Positions 57,870 through 64,000 of a stretch of 64,000 nucleotides of DNA are shown piece after piece. The position numbers were made by a program, and so were the translations under genes. Positions within the stretch are counted from its first letter, which is position 1. Each line of letters begins with the position of its first letter. Origin of the DNA: Pyronema omphalodes (Eukaryota > Ascomycota > Pezizomycetes > Pezizales > Pyronemataceae); contig JAJJXM010000028.1 in NCBI GenBank assembly GCA_024516155.1, forward strand, positions 620,001 through 684,000, given 5' to 3'. The notes under the pieces were generated by a model that did not search any database, was not told where the DNA came from, and worked only from the letters and a program-made list of their open reading frames with translations.

Positions 57870-58781
57870 TATCGTTGTCATAATTTCCCTCTGTCATAAT
57901 TTCCCTGTGTCCGAATTTCCCTCTGTCATGATTTCCCTCTGTCATCAATTCCCTCAATCCAGCGGGAGAGTGGAGTGGAGCAGTGAACAGGTGCACTTTC
58001 GGTCATTCTTCCCTCTTTTCGTCTCTATTTTCGTCGCCTGTTCAGTTAACATTTATCACGCTAAACATCAATTCCATCTGACATCAACTCCCTCTGGCAT
58101 AAATCTCCTTTGCGGCCATATTTTGGGCGCCCTAGGAGAAGGTAATTTGGTGTCGAATGCACAGGTGCACTACCTCTGTCATTCATCTCGATTTCTTCCT
58201 TCTTTTAATTCTCTATATTTGTAACCTTCTATCAAATGTACACATATCAGTGGAACATATCTGGACAGTTCGCACCCTATCTTCAACACTCATCACGTTG
58301 TGTCTGCTGTTACATTTATTGTTGTCCAGATTCCCACTGACAACAATTCCCACTGACAACAATTCCCACTGACAACAATTCCCACTAACAACAATTCCCG
58401 CTGACATACATTCTCTCTGGCAAATACTTTCCTCTGACATACATTCTCTCTGACATGCATTCTCTTTGATATGACTTCCCTCTGGCAAATACTTCCCTCT
58501 AACATAAAGTCCCTCTGGCATGAATTCCCTCTAGCATAGATTCCTTCTCGCATAAATTCCCTCTTGCATAAAGTCCCTCTTGCATAAAGTCCCTCTTGCA
58601 TAAAGTCCCTCTTGCATAAATTCCCTCTTGCATAAATTCCCTCTTGCATAAATTCCCTCTTGCATAAATTCCCTCTGGCATAGATCCCTTCTCCCATAAA
58701 TTCCCTCTCCCATAAATTCCCTCTTGCATAGAATCCCTCTGGCATAAATTCCCTCTTGCATAAATTCCCTCTAGCATAAAT
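57870..58781. repeat. 16-bp minisatellite (CATAAATTCCCTCTTG family)
   Basis: From 58503 to 58774 seventeen 16-bp units follow without any indel, with variants such as CATAAAGTCCCTCTTG. From about 58325 to 58502 are about eleven more diverged units (CAACAATTCCCACTGA, CATACATTCTCTCTGA; two are 17 bp). Five to six related units lie at 57870-57955 and two to three at about 58075-58110, interspersed with duplicated unique sequence (e.g. TTCAACACTCATCAC at about 57817 and 58279). The minus strand is open in all three frames. Confidence 0.85.
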
Positions 58782-59040
58782 CATAAATCAGAAAACCTCG
58801 CCGATTCCACGGTTCGAACACAAGACCTGTGAATCTATAGGGTTAGATCAGGACGGCTGTATTTGGAAACCTACAATATCAATATACCATTCTCACATCA
58901 GCCATTATGGCTTATTTCAACCCATGATTTGTGGTATATGACCTGCGGTGACAATGCAGAGGGGTCGCTTCTTGGATAAATGTAGCCCGAAATTTGACAA
59001 AAGTTGTGTGAGAACAGGACACGGAGGTTCAATAATCAAA

Positions 59041-59460
59041 CCCGAGTGACGTCACATGACTAACCCCTGTTCCAGCGAGCCTCGATCCATGCCCTTCTTT
59101 CGAGGCAATGTATTTACAGGCAAGACTTTCATTACACATACTGTCGGTTTCGGCCGTGTATATTTTCCTTTCTGCATTTTGAACGTTTCCATCATTTTGC
59201 GTGGATAGGGTGCAGCTGCTTAGGTTGTTTGGTTGTCAGCAGTAGCCCCTCCCCAGTCTCATTGCCTCGCAGTGGCACCCAGTTGTGAAGTGAAATTCGT
59301 AATTGTACAAGTATCCTTTTTATCAAGTAAATACGAACAATCAAATGAATAAGATAAATATACAATCTAAATTACGTGAGAACGGTACATCTTTTCCAAC
59401 TGCGTTTCGCTGCTTGAAGACCCACGAAGACTCACATACACGACTTTCGCGGATACTCTA
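59041..59460. repeat. direct repeat pair, copy D
   Basis: Diverged second copy of 56863-57300, 2.18 kb away, starting with the same 20-mer and the TGACGTCA palindrome. Confidence 0.75.
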
Positions 59461-59764
59461 CATGTCCACAGTCAACCCTCGCAGCCACCTCGCTTCGACC
59501 CTACACGTAGAATCACAGTCCCATGTTCTCCAAATGAATCAAAAAATAACACGAATCACAAATAAATACTCAAAATAAATATTAAAATAAATAATCCAAA
59601 ACATCAAATCATCTCATACATAAATACATAAATGCATAAATGCATTTATCCATTGCACGTTCGCTACATGTTGCAAGGTGTCGAGTGCATTCATTCCTCC
59701 ATCAACCTCCATCATGTGTGCAAAACGAAAGACACGGAATCTTCCGTGTGCAGACCTGCGAGGA

Positions 59765-59880
59765 TTGTAGCCTGATAACCATGTAGTTAGAGTGAGCCTA
59801 TTTGTGTAATTAGATGGCAACGGTTATTTTATTTGTTTGGAGGGATGGAGTTGTTTATTGAATCGTGGCAATCTGGGGGA
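59765..59880. repeat. repeat pair, copy E
   Basis: About 115 bp from ATAACCATGTAGTTAGAGTG to the GATGGAGTTGTTTATTGA block, nearly identical to 61628-61745. Confidence 0.85.
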
Positions 59881-60709
59881 AGGAGGGGAGAAGAGAAGAG
59901 CGGATGATGGGAGATTACAAATGAAGGAGGCGGAATTGACAAAAGTTAAGAGAATAATACGAACAGATAAAGAGGGATGTGAAAAGATAATGAAGAGTAT
60001 TGGTGAATAAAGCGATGAGAAGGAGTAAGATAAAAAAGGATTACGAAGCAATGCGAAAGAGAACTGGACAGTGCATGTGAATAAGGAAGAATGGAAAAAC
60101 AATCACAAAACACTACGAACGAAGAAGCAGGAATGGAAGGAAAGAAAAAAACAGTGCGAAGGAATGAATAGAGGAGAAATGGTGACGAAGATATGGCAGT
60201 CAACATCAATAAGCAGGATATAAAACCAACCATAAACCACTATGGACGAAGAAGTAGGAATAGGAAGGCAGAGGCAGGATAGTAGGAAGGTAAACATGAA
60301 TAGACAGACAAGAAAAAGAACCATACAACCACGGATGAAATAGAAGGAATAGGAAGGATAATAAAATGATTCGAGGAACGAAGAAAGGGTGATAAAACAA
60401 GTACATCGGAAAGAAAGATGGAATACTAAAAGTGAAAAGCACTCACAAGAAGTATGAGGGAATAGAGATAACCAAATAAAGAGTGGTAGAAGAGTACGCT
60501 GAAAACGAGGAGAGATTACCAGAAGGGACCAGTAATCAAGTAAGCAAGAAGAAATTGAAGTTAATTTGAGAAGAGATCAAGAGAGAGAAAAGAAGTCACA
60601 CAATTAATCAAGGACGAAGAGAAGGATAATAAAACAGTACAACTGAAAAATTGGGAATTGGAAACGACAGTTAACGAGTACGGAAGGAATGGGAATGATG
60701 ATGGGAGAA
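59881..60709. other. strongly purine-skewed stretch
   Basis: Plus strand is rich in A and G with motifs such as GAAGAAG, GGAAGGA and ACGAAGAAGnAGGAAT recurring irregularly (around 60115, 60240, 60390). The minus strand therefore gives several open but Phe/Ser/Leu-rich frames, which I regard as composition effects. No gene. Confidence 0.5.
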
Positions 60710-60774
60710 ATATATAGTTTGTTAATATATAGTTTATTATTTTATATAGTTTGTTGATATATAGTTTGTTATTA

Positions 60775-61330
60775 TATAGTTTGTGAATATATACTTTGTT
60801 CATGTAATTCATTCAATATTTACAGCGTATTTCTGCATTTTAGTCCAGAAGCATAGTGTAAAATGCGTGCCATGGAGGCTCTGGTGTGGCGATGAGGCCG
60901 GGTGACGTTGCCGTGAAGCCGAGTGACCCCACATGAACCGTGATACAGAAACCACCTTCCGCCATCCCACCATCCTTTTGCCAGCATTGCAAAGCAACAA
61001 ATCAAAAAAATACAGCCAGCATTGCAGCAAAAAGAGCCCGCGGCTGGAATTGAACCAGCGTCCTTCTCAAAGCTTAACATGACGTTTCGTGCCATCAGTC
61101 GGCAGTACTGAGCCTGTCACAAGTGAGATATGATACCACTACACCACGCGGGCACCTGGTTAACCATACATGTCAGAACTAATACTTATGCCCGTCCAAA
61201 ACAAGGAAAAAAAGCACGTGAAACGATTTACCCTCCCATATGCAGCTCATCTTGCCCATTACCTCCACTTTCAGCGTGCACAATCTGTCACATCCATCAC
61301 CATGTACTCCCGGCATCACGCAACACCATC
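60775..61330. repeat. duplicated segment, copy B (with tRNA-Thr)
   Basis: Direct repeat of 55120-55675, 5.65 kb away. Just before it is a run of about six degenerate units of TATATAGTTTGTT (60710-60800), of which copy A retains about one and a half. Confidence 0.85.
61036..61153 (-). tRNA. tRNA-Thr (anticodon TGT), with ~47-nt intron, copy B
   Basis: Same as copy A, including the whole intron. The 3' half differs at two bases, which turn the two G-T pairs of copy A (one in the acceptor, one in the T stem) into G-C pairs: CCAGC and CGCGGGC. T5 terminator directly downstream. Confidence 0.85.
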
Positions 61331-61587
61331 ACGACAATTTTATGTTGCTTTACATATATTCAACATCCCAATCAAAAATCTGTTTAATAATGAATTTATA
61401 AAAACAAAATTCATACAACTCGAGAAAAGAAAGAAAACCAGAAATAAAGGAGGAAATAAATGAATAAAAAATACAGCGCGGGAAGAATATTTTCCGTATG
61501 CGACCGTCACTGCACGCAAGAAATCACAAGACAAACTACAATTGCCTCAACATCGGTATCGCAAGGCACGATAAGAAAAACGAGTAT

Positions 61588-61745
61588 TTCACCCAACAAG
61601 GGTAATCATTCACTACAAATACATAAATGCATAACCATGTAGTTAGAGTGAGCCTATTTGTGTAATCAGATGGCAACGGTTATTTTATTTGTTTGGAGGG
61701 ATGGAGTTGTTTATTGAGTCGTGGCGATCTGGGTGAAGGGGGGAG
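61588..61745. repeat. mosaic repeat: copy of 56512-56545 fused to copy F of 59765-59880
   Basis: 61588-61621 (ACCCAACAAGGGTAATCATT...) equals 56512-56545 exactly; after a short ACATAAATGCAT joint, 61628-61745 equals 59765-59880 apart from a few substitutions. Confidence 0.8.
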
Positions 61746-62223
61746 GATTGTGGTCTGCGGCATCATAGGTGGCCAATTACTATGGCCACATATTTTGACT
61801 GCCATACGTTTTACACAATCTACGGCGCTGTAGATTGATATATTCTTGGTGTTCCTCTCGAGTGCCTGTGAGATAGCGTTTTCCGGTTCACACACACCAG
61901 ATGATATCATTGCCTTGTGACAGCTGCGACAAGTTCTCCCCCCACATCCATCTTCCACATCATCGTCAATGTTCGCTCCGGATATGCGCCACCGTAGCAT
62001 TTTCCTCGAGCAGATGTTACAGCAGTGTTTTCATACTTGACTTCACCTCGTCCCGTGCCCTTCCAACACCAGTGTTTTCAGCTATCAAACCCGACTTTAT
62101 ACGCCATATCTCCGTCAGTGCAGCGACTACATGTGCTTGTGTCAATAGTTGTTCCTCTTCGTTCTGGTTCCAATTATCTCCACCATACTCGTTCGCATTA
62201 TGTCTTGTCCTACCGATAATCAC
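61680..62223 (-). CDS. possible cysteine-containing protein ending in repeat sequence
   Basis: Two minus-strand blocks can be joined: about 62223-62040 (NANEYGGDNWNQNEEEQ, LTEIWRIKSGLIAENTG) and about 61978-61680 (NIDDDVEDGCGGRTCRSCHK, ENAISQALERNT), through a ~61-nt intron with GTATGA donor and phase-1 joint. The second block has Cys residues spaced like a small zinc site. Its last ~20 residues (PRLNKQLHPSKQIK) come from the repeat that also occurs at 59765-59880. No family recognised; the plus strand is also open here (61901-62461), so coding is uncertain. Confidence 0.25.
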
Positions 62224-62676
62224 TTCGCAAGTTCGTACCCGAGTTCACGTCACGTCCGCCATATTTCAGCTTGACGCTTCTTTTTATCTCTCCACTCCAA
62301 CCACAAACTATCAAAAAACCGTCACTTGCATCTGCAAATCGCGGCTCGCCGACCATTGCGGCGGCAATCGTCCCTGCATAAAGTTGATTCGAAACGAAGA
62401 TTATAGAGCTAAAAGTGTCGAATCTCAGTCACCAAAGTATGCACCTTCCACGGTGACCTGAATGCCGGGTGCATTTTGTTACGTGCACCGTTGCTTTGAT
62501 GAACCGCAGATTTCATACTGTGAGCGGTCCATCGATAGGAAGACATATTACGCATTCCAACTGATGGACAACAGGTAACAAGATTCTAAATCTAAATAGA
62601 ACCAAACACGGCACAATTGTAGCTAGCGTGAAGGAGTATGCCCAAGGTCGAAACGCAGCCTGGTCATGATCAATCA
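62224..62676. other. no gene recognised
   Basis: Spacer between the two putative minus-strand genes; covered in part by a plus-strand frame (61901-62461, 186 residues, Ser/Cys-rich) that I consider probably antisense noise. Confidence 0.35.
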
Positions 62677-63803
62677 CTAGGGAAGGTAGCAGCGAGATCT
62701 CCGTGCCGACGGCTTATCCTCAGTTGTGCGCTGGGAGTGTGCAGATTCATCCGCGGAATGATCAGTGTATGAATGAGAGATATAGCTGATACCTTGGGTA
62801 TAATCGTGACGATGTTGCTTCGGGAAGATGGTCATCGGCTCCGTGTTCTGCCTGATGTGTAGTGATTCTTCGTGATGCAGTACGGGCAATTTAGAAATAT
62901 AACTTACCGTTCAACATTTCTCAGATTGTCATGCAGACGGTTAGTAAAGTCTCCGGCAATATGGTCCATGTCTTCTATCATCAATCGGTATGTAATTGAC
63001 CTGTGTTGCCACCGTTTATGTGTTTGATCCGGGATCGGTATTTCACCGCTCCATCGCGTTGTTTCGGTATTTCGCACCTGTTGTCGCTTCAACCTAAGAC
63101 CTTATAATCTGATGTTAGTACACCCGTCCCGTGCGTGGTCCACCAAGACGTAAGTACTGTTACGCCGATCTACGTGAATCGTATTTACGACCACATCGTG
63201 GATGGACATCTGCTGGACTACGGCGTTACCGTACAGTTTGCAAGAATTGCATCCACAGCTGTTATATCATCGTCCAATCGCCCAGAGGAGAAATTCAAGA
63301 ACAAAATATCGCAGACACGCACATCAGGAGCTCGAACGTACTGCGGCCACACTGCGGCGCTTCGAACAGCAACGTTATGAAGGACTGTTTCCGGAGGTAA
63401 TCCGGTTGTGACTTGAGCGGGGAAACTCAAAAGGCTTCTACAGCGTCAGCACTGACTGCACCTGGTAACATCTCAAGATGGACCATTACAAAGCCCTGCG
63501 TTGTTGACGGAATAGAGGAAATGGAACATGGAGTTCCTGAGATGACGAATGTGAGCGTCATGTATCGCAGTCGTTGTATAGCGTATGAAGACTAACTAGG
63601 ATCAGCAAATGGAGGAGGACACACAGCACGTTCTGCCATTACGATGGAATGGCCAATACAGTTACTGTTTACATGTCGAAGGACATACTGAAACATTGAT
63701 TCCGCCAATGAAGACGTTCGTCAGCCTCCGTGATAAACCACGCAATATGATGACGTAATTCTTGACCGAACTTTTGTATGAATCCCCGCCACTGTACCGT
63801 CAT
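62677..63803 (-). CDS. putative seven-exon gene of unknown function
   Basis: Assembled by eye from splice signals on the minus strand: exons 63689-63803, 63597-63632, 63462-63536, 63230-63411, 63144-63169, 62908-63093 and 62677-62851. All phases agree and give 264 residues. Introns are 56, 60, 50, 60, 50 and 56 nt, all GT-AG; donors include GTATGT, GTTAGT and GTAAGT, and the fifth intron has a perfect TACTAAC. Protein-like segments: WRGFIQKFGQELRHHIAWF, VRVCDILFLNFSSGRLDDD, YRLMIEDMDHIAGDFTNRL. The C-terminal ~60 residues are polar and basic. No domain is recognised. The two very short exons (36 and 26 nt) are the weakest calls, and the start may lie further upstream: the minus strand stays open in protein-like frames toward the window edge. 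Confidence 0.4.
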
Positions 63804-64000
63804 CGCCCTTGTTTTGACACTAAGCAGGGAAGATCATGAATCATGGGGACACGTATATTCTACGTCTTGCTCCTGCCACTGGACATCAGCAGTAGGCAAG
63901 GCATCTGCCCGGGCCGCATTCGAAGTAACAACAAAGTAATGACGTAATACGGTAGGCCGTCTGAAAAGCCATGTCCGTGACGTGTATGAGAACGTCATCG
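63804..64000. other. right edge, possible further 5' exon
   Basis: On the minus strand an open, protein-like frame runs from the window edge to about 63838. It could be an upstream exon of the seven-exon gene, but I could not fix a phase-correct junction of normal intron length. Confidence 0.25.

Noticed and set aside
58320..58781. CRISPR-like array
   Set aside because: Units are contiguous 16-mers without spacers, in a eukaryotic genome; a minisatellite.
59824..60442. Several minus-strand frames with hydrophobic, membrane-like sequence
   Set aside because: They result from the pyrimidine-rich strand (many TTT, TCT and CTT codons) and lack consistent starts, repeats or splice structure.
55384..61153. 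tRNA-Thr copies as SINEs
   Set aside because: Both keep intact introns, terminators and shared upstream and downstream DNA with no A-tail or target duplications seen; segmental duplication explains them better.
61901..62461. 186-residue plus-strand frame with ATG
   Set aside because: Ser/Cys/Pro-rich with no domain; the opposite strand has the more protein-like composition and splice signals. Not fully excluded.

Overview
The window looks like nuclear DNA of a filamentous ascomycete fungus. Protein genes carry short 50-80 nt GT-AG introns with recognisable branch sites (TACTAAC, CTGAC), four tRNA genes have introns and T5 terminators, and gene content is fungal: a GH128 glucanase, a fungal-type C2H2 zinc-finger protein, an alpha-carbonic anhydrase, polyol dehydrogenase, a Tad1-like LINE and a chromovirus-type Ty3/gypsy element. 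The class cannot be fixed from the sequence; codon choice (many GGA, CTT, TCT) would suit Pezizomycotina such as Orbiliomycetes or Pezizomycetes.

Left arm (1-5.98 kb): the 3' end of an unrecognised gene, a small putative membrane protein, and a 539-residue C2H2 zinc-finger protein. Then comes a nested transposon block (5.98-21.02 kb). A full-length 6.04-kb Tad1-like LINE with a 14-bp target duplication was interrupted, inside its endonuclease domain, by an 8,968-bp Ty3/gypsy chromovirus with two 1,410-bp LTRs and a perfect 5-bp target duplication. The LTRs differ at only two positions, so that insertion is young. The element shows a 12-bp self-complementarity typical of self-primed (Tf1/sushi) reverse transcription and a T-run plus hairpin at the gag stop that suits -1 frameshifting. 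Its pol is broken by four single-base insertions.

Middle (22.4-49.1 kb) is gene-bearing: secreted GH128 glucanase (-), ATP-grasp protein (+), zinc-lacking MDR oxidoreductase (-), two intron-containing tRNA-Pro genes, an acidic two-exon hypothetical protein, a secreted Tyr/Lys repeat protein (-), a zinc polyol dehydrogenase (three exons) and a secreted alpha-carbonic anhydrase. No operon-like or pathway grouping is evident; long AT-rich spacers separate the genes, and no secondary-metabolite cluster is visible.

Right arm (53.9-64 kb) is a mosaic of repeats: a ~2.6-kb imperfect palindrome, duplicated ~0.55-kb segments each carrying a tRNA-Thr gene with a ~47-nt intron, paired direct repeats, a 16-bp minisatellite whose minus strand is open in all three frames, and a purine-skewed stretch. 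At the extreme right a previously hidden seven-exon minus-strand gene can be assembled by eye; its function is unknown.
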